From: Arenibacter catalasegens
Lineage (GTDB): Bacteria; Bacteroidota; Bacteroidia; Flavobacteriales; Flavobacteriaceae
Reading direction: 5' to 3'
DNA: 64,000 bases
NCBI RefSeq assembly: GCF_002909235.1
Contig: NZ_PHQQ01000028.1
Coordinates: forward strand, 1-64,000
Each line of letters begins with the position of its first letter. Within the stretch, counting starts at the first letter, position 1. The notes beneath the pieces are model-generated. The model was not told where the DNA came from. It did no database searches and worked only from the letters and a program-made list of their open reading frames with translations. Made by a program: the position numbers and the translations under genes. Positions 18,613 through 26,755 of the stretch are shown here, piece after piece.

Positions 18613-20361
18613 ATGGCGTCGCATTACGAAGCACCTATACGAAAACCCTTAGTACTCGGAAATAAAGGATACCACGATGTAACCGTGGACATTGCTGCTC
18701 CGGTAGAAGGGAAGGCCAATAAGCATTGGTGGATTGTATTTTCCATTGCATTAGCGGCATTCCTATGGGGTGTTGGCTGTATTATTTACACGGTATCAAC
18801 AGGTATCGGTACATGGGGATTGAATAAAACTGTGGGCTGGGCCTGGGATATTACCAACTTTGTTTGGTGGGTAGGTATTGGTCACGCAGGAACATTGATC
18901 TCCGCGGTATTATTACTGTTTAGGCAGAAATGGAGAATGGCTATTAACCGTTCTGCTGAGGCGATGACCATATTCTCGGTTATTCAAGCGGGATTGTTTC
19001 CTATTATTCACATGGGGCGTCCTTGGTTGGCTTATTGGGTATTGCCTATACCAAATCAATTTGGATCATTGTGGGTAAACTTTAATTCACCTCTGCTTTG
19101 GGATGTATTTGCGATATCTACTTACCTTTCAGTTTCCCTTGTTTTCTGGTGGACTGGATTGTTGCCGGATTTCGCCATGATTCGGGATCGAGCGGTAAGA
19201 CCTTTTCAAAAGAAAATATATAGCTTGATAAGTTTTGGATGGTCAGGGCGTGCCAAGGATTGGCAGCGTTTTGAAGAAGTTTCCTTGGTCTTGGCCGGTT
19301 TGGCTACACCATTGGTGCTTTCTGTACATACTATTGTATCCTTTGACTTTGCTACATCGGTTATCCCTGGGTGGCATACAACAATATTTCCACCATATTT
19401 CGTTGCTGGGGCTATTTTCTCAGGTTTCGCAATGGTGAATACCTTGTTAATCATCATGAGGAAGGTATGTCATTTGGAATCATATATTACAGTACAACAT
19501 ATAGAGTTGATGAACATAGTTATAATGTTGACTGGTTCTATAGTTGGTTGTGCTTATATTACAGAGTTGTTTATGGCTTGGTATTCCGGAGTTGAATATG
19601 AGCAGTATGCCTTCTTAAATAGGGCAACTGGACCTTACTGGTGGGCTTATTGGGCAATGATGACCTGTAACGTGTTCTCTCCGCAGTTTATGTGGTTCAA
19701 AAAGCTTAGGACGAGTATTATGTTTTCTTTCTTTATTTCTATCGTGGTAAACATAGGGATGTGGTTCGAAAGGTTTGTAATTATCGTAACTTCATTACAC
19801 CGAGATTACCTTCCGTCTTCATGGACAATGTTCTCTCCAACTTTTGTGGATATAGGAATTTTTATTGGAACGATAGGATTCTTCTTTGTGTTATTCTTAT
19901 TGTATGCCAGAACTTTCCCTGTAATTGCTCAGGCAGAGGTGAAGTCTATTTTAAAGTCTTCCGGTGAGAAGTATAAAAAATTGAGGGATGCAGGTAAACC
20001 TTTGTATGAAATTACCAAAATGAAAACAGGGGTTAAGGAAAAAGAACCTATCACTGATGATGTTTTGATGGGAGAGGTTGTACCGGCAAAAGGTGATAAG
20101 CAAGGTGTTTCTGAACTTTTAGGTACTATAGGAACATTTGATCCTACTTCACAGGAGGCTGATGACTTGAAAAAGATTAAAGGTATAGGGCCTCAAATGG
20201 AAGCCACTTTGAATCAAATAGGAATATTTACATTCGCACAGGTGGGACGTATGACCAATAAGGAATACGATCTGTTGGATTCTATTACTGAATCGTTCCC
20301 AGGCAGGGCACAAAGAGACGATTGGGCAGGACAAGCAAAGATTTTAAATAATAAGAAATAA
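18613..20361 (+). CDS. actC: Alternative complex III subunit ActC (NrfD-like) with C-terminal extension
   Basis: A 582-residue integral membrane subunit of the NrfD/PsrC family with about ten helices, thought to form the quinol site. The membrane part runs about 35-455, with typical segments NFVWWVGIGHAGTLISAVLL and LFPIIHMGRPWLAYWVLPIP. After a linker, residues about 515-582 form an extra soluble domain containing DLKKIKGIGPQMEATLNQIG, a helix-hairpin-helix type motif also seen in ribosomal-protein L21/DUF4332-like add-ons. The core family is usually shorter, so this tail is a fusion. It lies between actB and actD, with only 2 bp before actD. Confidence 0.92.
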   Translation: MASHYEAPIRKPLVLGNKGYHDVTVDIAAPVEGKANKHWWIVFSIALAAFLWGVGCIIYTVSTGIGTWGLNKTVGWAWDITNFVWWVGIGHAGTLISAVLLLFRQKWRMAINRSAEAMTIFSVIQAGLFPIIHMGRPWLAYWVLPIPNQFGSLWVNFNSPLLWDVFAISTYLSVSLVFWWTGLLPDFAMIRDRAVRPFQKKIYSLISFGWSGRAKDWQRFEEVSLVLAGLATPLVLSVHTIVSFDFATSVIPGWHTTIFPPYFVAGAIFSGFAMVNTLLIIMRKVCHLESYITVQHIELMNIVIMLTGSIVGCAYITELFMAWYSGVEYEQYAFLNRATGPYWWAYWAMMTCNVFSPQFMWFKKLRTSIMFSFFISIVVNIGMWFERFVIIVTSLHRDYLPSSWTMFSPTFVDIGIFIGTIGFFFVLFLLYARTFPVIAQAEVKSILKSSGEKYKKLRDAGKPLYEITKMKTGVKEKEPITDDVLMGEVVPAKGDKQGVSELLGTIGTFDPTSQEADDLKKIKGIGPQMEATLNQIGIFTFAQVGRMTNKEYDLLDSITESFPGRAQRDDWAGQAKILNNKK

Positions 20362-20363
20362 TT

Positions 20364-20885
20364 ATGGCGTCGAAAGTTATACATGCATTTTATAATGATG
20401 ACGATGTGCTAATGCATGCTGTTAAAAGGGTAAAAGCGGCGAAGCATCATATAGAGGAGGTTTATTGTCCTTTTCCAGTACATGGTTTGGACAAAGCTAT
20501 GGGGCTTGCGCCCACAAGGATTGCAATTACATCCTTTATGTATGGATGTGTTGGTCTTGCTGTATCCATTGTGATGATGAATTATATCATGATCCAGGAT
20601 TGGCCACAGGACATTGGAGGTAAGCCAAGTTTTAGTTATTTGGAGAACATGCCCGCCTTTGTGCCGATCATGTTTGAATTAACGGTATTTTTTGCAGCCC
20701 ATTTAATGGTAATCACCTTTTACTTAAGAAGTAGATTGTGGCCTTTTAAAGAAGCTGAAAATCCAGATGTGAGAACCACGGATGACCATTTCCTAATGGA
20801 AATTGAAATTCATGATAACGAGCAGGAATTGAGGGATTTGTTGATAGATACTGGAGCAGTCGAAATTAATATTACAGAAAAGTAG
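20364..20885 (+). CDS. actD: Alternative complex III subunit ActD (DUF3341)
   Basis: A 173-residue membrane protein with two central helices (about 52-75 and 96-120) and a short cytosolic N-terminal domain containing VYCPFPVHGLDKAMG, typical of DUF3341/ActD. It has no cofactor motif. The protein anchors the ACIII complex in the membrane. It starts 2 bp after actC and is followed 11 bp later by actE, which fits tight co-expression. Confidence 0.9.
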   Translation: MASKVIHAFYNDDDVLMHAVKRVKAAKHHIEEVYCPFPVHGLDKAMGLAPTRIAITSFMYGCVGLAVSIVMMNYIMIQDWPQDIGGKPSFSYLENMPAFVPIMFELTVFFAAHLMVITFYLRSRLWPFKEAENPDVRTTDDHFLMEIEIHDNEQELRDLLIDTGAVEINITEK

Positions 20886-20896
20886 TCGTAAAAATT

Positions 20897-21457
20897 ATGA
20901 ATAGTTTTAGCAAAATAGGAGTCTTGTTGGGTTTGGTATTAATAGTTGCTTCTTGTGGAAACAAAAATAGCAGGAACTATCAATACATGCCCAATATGTA
21001 CGAATCCGTAGGTTATGAGGCCTACCAGAAAGTTGATTTTCTTCCGGATGGCATGGAAGCTGGAATTCCAGCTGAGAATACAGTAGCAAGAGGGTGGATA
21101 CCTTACGGAATTGAGAATACTATTGAAGGAAAAGAATTGGCACGGTTAAACCCAAGTCCATTGGATTCCTTGAAGCTAGAGGACAATCTAGTTGTAGGTA
21201 AGGAGCTCTATGCTATTTATTGTGCCATTTGTCACGGGGACAAGGGAGATGGACAAGGTAACTTGGTGAAAAGGGAAAAAATATTGGGCGTGCCCAGTTA
21301 TGCAGATGTAGCTAGAAACGTTACAGTTGGAACTACGTACCATACCATATACTATGGATTGAATTCCATGGGGTCCTATGCAGGGCAATTGGATACCGAA
21401 GAGCGTTGGAAGGTTTCTGAATACGTGATGAAATTGAAACAAGATTTAACAAAATAA
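20897..21457 (+). CDS. actE: Alternative complex III subunit ActE, monohaem cytochrome c lipoprotein
   Basis: A 186-residue cytochrome c. A lipoprotein signal ends in VASC (Cys20). The haem motif CAICH lies near residues 111-115, followed by GDKGDGQG and a C-terminal helix (ERWKVSEYVMKLKQDL). A Met axial ligand is likely in NSMGSYAGQL. As ActE it passes electrons from the ACIII haems to the oxidase or to soluble cytochrome c. Confidence 0.92.
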   Translation: MNSFSKIGVLLGLVLIVASCGNKNSRNYQYMPNMYESVGYEAYQKVDFLPDGMEAGIPAENTVARGWIPYGIENTIEGKELARLNPSPLDSLKLEDNLVVGKELYAIYCAICHGDKGDGQGNLVKREKILGVPSYADVARNVTVGTTYHTIYYGLNSMGSYAGQLDTEERWKVSEYVMKLKQDLTK

Positions 21458-21475
21458 GACCTAGATTTTAGCAAT

Positions 21476-22789
21476 ATGTACACTTTTTCAAATAGATTAA
21501 AAATTGCTTCCTTCATTTTAATGGCTGTGGGCGTTTTGGGAATTGGTATCGGTTTTATGGCTGCGCCAAGTACTGTAGAAGAGGCAAAGGCCATTGTTGC
21601 CGGACACGGTGACGGACATGGCGATGCCCATGCGGTTGCAGAGAGTCATGGTGCCGAAATGGAACACGGGGATGCCCATGATTCATCACATGATGAACAT
21701 TTGTTGCACCAGTTGCAAAACAAGCCTTGGGCGGCATTATATGTTGCAGCTTTTTTCTTTTTTATGATTGCCTTGGGGGTATTGGCCTTTTACGCTATTC
21801 AGCGGGCAGCGCAAGCTGGTTGGTCACCACTGCTCTTTAGGGTAATGGAGGGAATTACGGCCTATTTGGTGCCAGGTGGTATCGTTGTATTTGTAATATT
21901 GGCCATGTCCGTAGCCCATATGAATCATTTGTTCGTGTGGATGGATCCAGAAGTGGTCGCACATGATACTTTGTTGCAAGGCAAAGCCGGATTTCTAAAT
22001 GGGACATTCTTCCTTATTAGGGCTGCGATATTCTTGGGAGGTTGGATCTTATATAGGGAGTATTCCCGTAAGTTGTCCTTGGCTCAAGATGAATCCAATG
22101 ACGACTCCAATTTTAAATTGAATTTTAGAATTTCTGCAGGCTTTCTGGTCTTCTATTTAATATCTGAGTCCATGATGTCATGGGATTGGATTATGAGTGT
22201 AGATCCACACTGGTTCAGTACCTTGTTTGGATGGTATATTTTTGCCAGTATGTTTGTATCTGGAATTACCGTTATTGCGATGGTAACCATTTATCTTAAA
22301 TCTAGAGGTTATTTGCCAGATGTTAACGATAGCCATATTCATGACTTGGCTAAGTTTATGTTCGGGATGAGTATTTTTTGGACTTATTTATGGTTCTCCC
22401 AATTTATGTTGATATGGTATTCCAATATTCCTGAAGAGGTTACTTATTTCGTTACCAGGATAGCCGATTTCAATTTGCCGTTTTTTGGCATGGTGGCCAT
22501 GAACTTTTTATTCCCTGTACTTTTGCTTATGAATAGTGATTTTAAGAGGACGAATTGGTTCGTGGTAATGACAGGAATCGTGATTTTAGCGGGCCATTAT
22601 ATGGATATTTTTAACGCTATAATGCCTTCGACGGTTGGCGATCAGTGGTATATTGGTATACCTGAAATTGGATCTATTTTATTCTTTGCCGGATTTTTTA
22701 TATTTTTTGTTTTCAGGGCTTTGACCAAGGCTCCATTACAGCCAAAACGAAATCCGTTTATAGAAGAGAGTAAGCATTTTCATTATTAG
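21476..22789 (+). CDS. actF: Alternative complex III subunit ActF with His-rich loop
   Basis: A 437-residue membrane subunit of ACIII, a diverged relative of ActC, with about ten helices. After the first helix (10-30) there is a His/Asp/Gly-rich loop, about residues 42-82, with segments such as GHGDGHGDAH and HGDAHDSSHDEH. This is not part of the core fold and could bind metal. The remainder carries typical segments such as SESMMSWDWIMSVDPHWFST. It is the sixth act gene, 35 bp before coxB. Confidence 0.9.
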   Translation: MYTFSNRLKIASFILMAVGVLGIGIGFMAAPSTVEEAKAIVAGHGDGHGDAHAVAESHGAEMEHGDAHDSSHDEHLLHQLQNKPWAALYVAAFFFFMIALGVLAFYAIQRAAQAGWSPLLFRVMEGITAYLVPGGIVVFVILAMSVAHMNHLFVWMDPEVVAHDTLLQGKAGFLNGTFFLIRAAIFLGGWILYREYSRKLSLAQDESNDDSNFKLNFRISAGFLVFYLISESMMSWDWIMSVDPHWFSTLFGWYIFASMFVSGITVIAMVTIYLKSRGYLPDVNDSHIHDLAKFMFGMSIFWTYLWFSQFMLIWYSNIPEEVTYFVTRIADFNLPFFGMVAMNFLFPVLLLMNSDFKRTNWFVVMTGIVILAGHYMDIFNAIMPSTVGDQWYIGIPEIGSILFFAGFFIFFVFRALTKAPLQPKRNPFIEESKHFHY

Positions 22790-22823
22790 TATTTAGTATA
22801 TAAGTATAATTTCAAATCATACG

Positions 22824-23882
22824 ATGACTCCATTTTTGACCATAGTTGTTTTAGTATTAGTGGCAATTGCAATCTGGCAAATGACCAAGATATTCGAATT
22901 GTCACAAATTAGAACCAGCAATTCCCAAGTAGCAAGTGAAACAGATAATAAGTACAATGGGTATTTAATGTTCGCTTTCTTAATCTTCCTTTATGGAATT
23001 ACCATTTTTAGCTTTTGGAAATATTCTAAAACACTTTTGCCGGAAGCTGCTTCCGAGCATGGTGGGGAGTATGATTCCTTGATGGTAGTTTCTTTTGTGA
23101 TAATTTTTATTGTTCAAACCTTGACCCAGTTTTTGTTGCATTATTTTGCTTTTAAATATAGAGGGGATGATGGGAAAAAAGCCTTGTTTTATGCCGATAA
23201 CGATAGATTGGAGTTTATCTGGACGATTATACCTGTTATTGTATTGGCAGGTTTAATCCTGTGGGGGCTATATGCTTGGACCAATATTATGGATATCAAT
23301 GACGAGGACGATCCCTTAACTATAGAGCTATATGCCCAACAATTTAATTGGACAGCTAGATATGCGGGAAATGATAATGTTTTAGGCGATGCTAACGTTA
23401 GAATGATCGATATCGATAAAGCCAATATACTTGGTTTGGACAGTGCAGATCCCAATGCTGTCGATGATATTATTGTTAAGGAATTGCATTTACCAGTAGG
23501 ACGTAAGGTGAATTTTAAAATGCGTTCACAAGATGTACTTCATTCTGCATATATGCCACATTTTAGGGCTCAGATGAACGTTGTCCCAGGAATGATTACC
23601 CAGTTCTCCTTTACACCTATAACGACCACTGAGGAAATGAGGCTTAATCCAGATGTTGTGGATAAAGTAAAACGCATTAACGGAATTAGGGCCGAAAAAG
23701 CTTCTAGAGGGATTGAGAATCAGGATCCTTGGGAATTCGATTATATCTTGTTGTGCAACAAAATATGTGGAAAATCCCATTACAATATGCAAATGAAAAT
23801 TATTGTAGAAACGGAAGAGGAATATAATGCATGGATAGCAAGTCAGAAGACTTTTGGTAAAACCATGGCTTCGGCACAATAA
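22824..23882 (+). CDS. coxB: Cytochrome c oxidase subunit II
   Basis: A 352-residue subunit II with three N-terminal hydrophobic segments (about 1-20, 48-68 and 88-115), one more than the usual hairpin, then two further membrane residues groups near 133-155 and a periplasmic cupredoxin domain. CuA ligands are visible: His in VLHSAYMPHFR and the set CNKICGKSHYNMQM near 313-326 (two Cys, His, Met). The acidic patch and Glu between the cysteines differ from the usual CxELC form: here CNKIC, so the bridging carbonyl residue is Ile/Lys. It receives electrons from cytochrome c or directly from ACIII. It lies in the act-cox operon. Confidence 0.92.
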   Translation: MTPFLTIVVLVLVAIAIWQMTKIFELSQIRTSNSQVASETDNKYNGYLMFAFLIFLYGITIFSFWKYSKTLLPEAASEHGGEYDSLMVVSFVIIFIVQTLTQFLLHYFAFKYRGDDGKKALFYADNDRLEFIWTIIPVIVLAGLILWGLYAWTNIMDINDEDDPLTIELYAQQFNWTARYAGNDNVLGDANVRMIDIDKANILGLDSADPNAVDDIIVKELHLPVGRKVNFKMRSQDVLHSAYMPHFRAQMNVVPGMITQFSFTPITTTEEMRLNPDVVDKVKRINGIRAEKASRGIENQDPWEFDYILLCNKICGKSHYNMQMKIIVETEEEYNAWIASQKTFGKTMASAQ

Positions 23883-23926
23883 TTTAGTCTTTAATAATAA
23901 TCATAAAAATATTTAAAAATACAACT

Positions 23927-25747
23927 ATGTCTGTAACAGTTCACGCACATGTAGAAGACCATTCAGATGATCACGGACATCATCACAAAGAAACCTTTGT
24001 GACGAAGTATATTTTTAGTCAAGATCACAAAATGATTTCCAAGCAGTATCTAATTACTGGACTTATCATGGGATTCATTGGTATTATGATGTCCTTATTG
24101 TTCAGGATGCAATTGGCATGGCCTGGAGAATCTTTTGCAATTTTTGAATTTATTTTAGGTAAGTGGGCACCAGGTGGTATAATGGATGCAGATGTTTATT
24201 TGGCATTGGTGACCATACATGGAACGATCATGGTATTCTTTGTTTTAACGGCAGGATTAAGTGGTACCTTCAGTAACTTATTAATTCCACTTCAAATTGG
24301 AGCTAGGGATATGGCGTCAGGATTTTTGAACATGATTTCATACTGGTTGTTCTTTTTGTCCAGTATAATTATGCTTTCTTCCCTTTTTTTAGAGGCAGGA
24401 CCAGCGGCTGCAGGATGGACGGTATACCCTCCACTTAGTGCACTTCCAATGGCACAGCCTGGATCTGGTATGGGTATGACGCTATGGTTAGTGTCTATGG
24501 CTATATTTATAGCTTCATCTTTATTGGGGTCATTGAATTATATTGTTACCGTAATTAATCTTAGGACCAAGGGAATGTCTATGACTAGACTTCCTTTGAC
24601 CATTTGGGCATTTTTTGTTACCGCAATTATTGGGGTTATTTCTTTCCCAGTGTTATTGTCAGCAGCCTTACTATTGATTATGGATAGGAGTTTTGGCACA
24701 TCTTTTTTCTTGTCAGATATTTTTATTCAAGGGGAAGTATTGCATTATCAAGGAGGTTCACCTGTGTTGTACGAGCATTTGTTCTGGTTTTTGGGCCACC
24801 CTGAGGTGTATATTGTAATCTTACCTGCAATGGGAATGGTATCCGAAATTATGGCTGTTAATTCGCGTAAACCAATCTTTGGATATAGGGCAATGATTGC
24901 CTCCATCTTGGCAATTGCATTCTTGTCCACTATTGTTTGGGGTCACCATATGTTTATTTCGGGAATGAATCCTTTCTTAGGGTCCGTATTTACTTTTACA
25001 ACCCTATTGATTGCTATTCCATCTGCCGTAAAGGCATTTAACTGGATTACTACCTTGTGGAAAGGTAACCTTCAATTAAATCCGGGGATGTTATTTTCTA
25101 TAGGTATGGTTTCTACCTTTATTTCTGGTGGTTTAACTGGGATTATTCTTGGAGATAGTACCTTGGATATTAATGTCCATGATACATACTTTGTAATAGC
25201 CCACTTCCATCTGGTGATGGGAATATCAGCACTTTATGGATTGTTTGCCGGTGTTTACCATTGGTTCCCTAAGATGTTCGGTAAAATGATGAGCAAGAAC
25301 TTGGGTTATATACATTTTTGGATAACAGCCGTTTGTTCTTACGGTGTTTTCTTTCCAATGCATTTTGTTGGAATGGCAGGGGTACCACGTAGGTATTATG
25401 AGAACACTGCGTTCCCGATGTTTGATGATTTAACTGATATTCAGGTCTTAATGACTGTCTTTGCAATTATAGCGGCAGCAGCTCAGTTAGTTTTTGCCTT
25501 TAATTTTATTAGAAGTATTTTCTACGGAAGTAAAGCTGTTCAGAACCCATGGAAATCTACTAGCTTGGAATGGACTACACCAGTAGAACATATCCATGGA
25601 AACTGGCCTGGAGCAATTCCAGAAGTTCACCGCTGGCCGTATGACTATAGCAAAACTGATGAGAACGGAGAATATATAATTCCGGGACAGGATTTTGTCC
25701 CTCAGACCTTACCATTATTTGAGGGTGAGGAGGAAATGCAGCATTAA
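23927..25747 (+). CDS. coxA: Cytochrome c oxidase subunit I
   Basis: A 606-residue haem-copper oxidase catalytic subunit with about twelve helices that reduces O2 to water and pumps protons. Ligands visible: low-spin haem His in TIHGTIMVFF, CuB His in FLGHPEVYIVILP with the linked Tyr, the His pair in WGHHMFISGM, and the haem a3/a His pair in DTYFVIAHFHLVMG. The GHPEVYI motif marks A-type oxidases. The N-terminal tail (residues 5-25) is His-rich. It closes the long act-cox operon and is followed by a terminator. Confidence 0.96.
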   Translation: MSVTVHAHVEDHSDDHGHHHKETFVTKYIFSQDHKMISKQYLITGLIMGFIGIMMSLLFRMQLAWPGESFAIFEFILGKWAPGGIMDADVYLALVTIHGTIMVFFVLTAGLSGTFSNLLIPLQIGARDMASGFLNMISYWLFFLSSIIMLSSLFLEAGPAAAGWTVYPPLSALPMAQPGSGMGMTLWLVSMAIFIASSLLGSLNYIVTVINLRTKGMSMTRLPLTIWAFFVTAIIGVISFPVLLSAALLLIMDRSFGTSFFLSDIFIQGEVLHYQGGSPVLYEHLFWFLGHPEVYIVILPAMGMVSEIMAVNSRKPIFGYRAMIASILAIAFLSTIVWGHHMFISGMNPFLGSVFTFTTLLIAIPSAVKAFNWITTLWKGNLQLNPGMLFSIGMVSTFISGGLTGIILGDSTLDINVHDTYFVIAHFHLVMGISALYGLFAGVYHWFPKMFGKMMSKNLGYIHFWITAVCSYGVFFPMHFVGMAGVPRRYYENTAFPMFDDLTDIQVLMTVFAIIAAAAQLVFAFNFIRSIFYGSKAVQNPWKSTSLEWTTPVEHIHGNWPGAIPEVHRWPYDYSKTDENGEYIIPGQDFVPQTLPLFEGEEEMQH

Positions 25748-25772
25748 TATCTTGAAAGTAACAAAATTTGGA

Positions 25773-25799
25773 AGTCCGTCTCTAAGATGGACTTTTTTT
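25773..25799 (+). terminator. Terminator after coxA
   Basis: AGTCCGTCT and AGATGGACT (one G-T pair) form a 9-bp stem with a three-base loop, followed by seven T residues. Confidence 0.8.
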
Positions 25800-25927
25800 G
25801 TATCTTCCATTTACATATCGGAATTATGGCGAGTAAATACCATATGCGTTCATTAATTATTGGCAGTAATAAAACAGCTTAAGTTTTAGTTTTTTTGAAG
25901 TGGTGTATTGTTTATTTTAAATCATTT

Positions 25928-26755
25928 ATGGTGAGACATTTTTTATTATTTTTTATGTTAACGGTAAGCTGCGTAGTCTATTCCCAGCGGAAACCTAAAA
26001 TTAAAGGCAATAAGAATGTTATTGAGGTTAGGGAGACCTTGCCTCCATTTAATGCCATAGAGTTAAATGATGATCTTGATATCGTCTTGCAAGCTGCTTC
26101 TACAGAAGAATATATAATAGAAGCCGACGATAACCTAATGGACGTTTTAAAGTTTAGGGTAGAGAATGAAACACTTGTAATTAGTTCCTATTATAAAATA
26201 ACCTCCAAGCGAAAGCTGAATATAACAGTAAATTTTGTTCAATTATACCATATAACTGCCCATGCGGGCAATATCGTTGTGAAGAATCGATTTTCAACCG
26301 ATTTTCTCGAGGTGAGCACTTTCGACTCGGGCAGGGTAGAAATTGATGTTGACGCCGATGAATTGGTGGTTAAAATGCAAGGAAATAGTAGAGGTAATTT
26401 TAAGGTAGATTCTGATACTTTAAATATATCCTTAATGGATAAGGCAGATTTAAAGTTGTTCGGGGTCATGGAAACTACTGTTTTGGATATGAAACAAAAT
26501 TCCGATGCCGATCTGGAAGGATTTACAAATGAATTAGTAGTGCATTTATTTGATAATTCTGACCTCAAAGCAAGGCGTTTGGAGGCAGAAACGGTGCAGG
26601 CTAATTTGGAAGGCGGTTCATCAGCCGAAGTTTTAGCTAAAACTGCGGTTGATCTAAATTCCAAAGGATCGGCCAAGACCTTTGTATATGGTGAGGGCAG
26701 AATTAATTTGGAAGAATTTCAAGATACCTCGGAACTCTATAGGCGCAAGAATTAA
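25928..26755 (+). CDS. Exported head GIN-domain (DUF2807) protein
   Basis: A protein of about 275 residues with a signal peptide (MVRHFLLFFMLTVSCVVYSQ) and a right-handed parallel beta-helix of the putative auto-transporter adhesin head GIN type. It has alternating short strands with many Asp/Asn turns (FNAIELNDDLDIVLQAAS, then repeated LxVxxxxxxxxN units). I start at 25928, where the signal peptide begins; the frame remains open to an ATG at 25895. Proteins of this family are common in Bacteroidota, with unknown ligands. It is convergent with the next gene and overlaps it by 4 bp at the stops. Confidence 0.75.
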   Translation: MVRHFLLFFMLTVSCVVYSQRKPKIKGNKNVIEVRETLPPFNAIELNDDLDIVLQAASTEEYIIEADDNLMDVLKFRVENETLVISSYYKITSKRKLNITVNFVQLYHITAHAGNIVVKNRFSTDFLEVSTFDSGRVEIDVDADELVVKMQGNSRGNFKVDSDTLNISLMDKADLKLFGVMETTVLDMKQNSDADLEGFTNELVVHLFDNSDLKARRLEAETVQANLEGGSSAEVLAKTAVDLNSKGSAKTFVYGEGRINLEEFQDTSELYRRKN

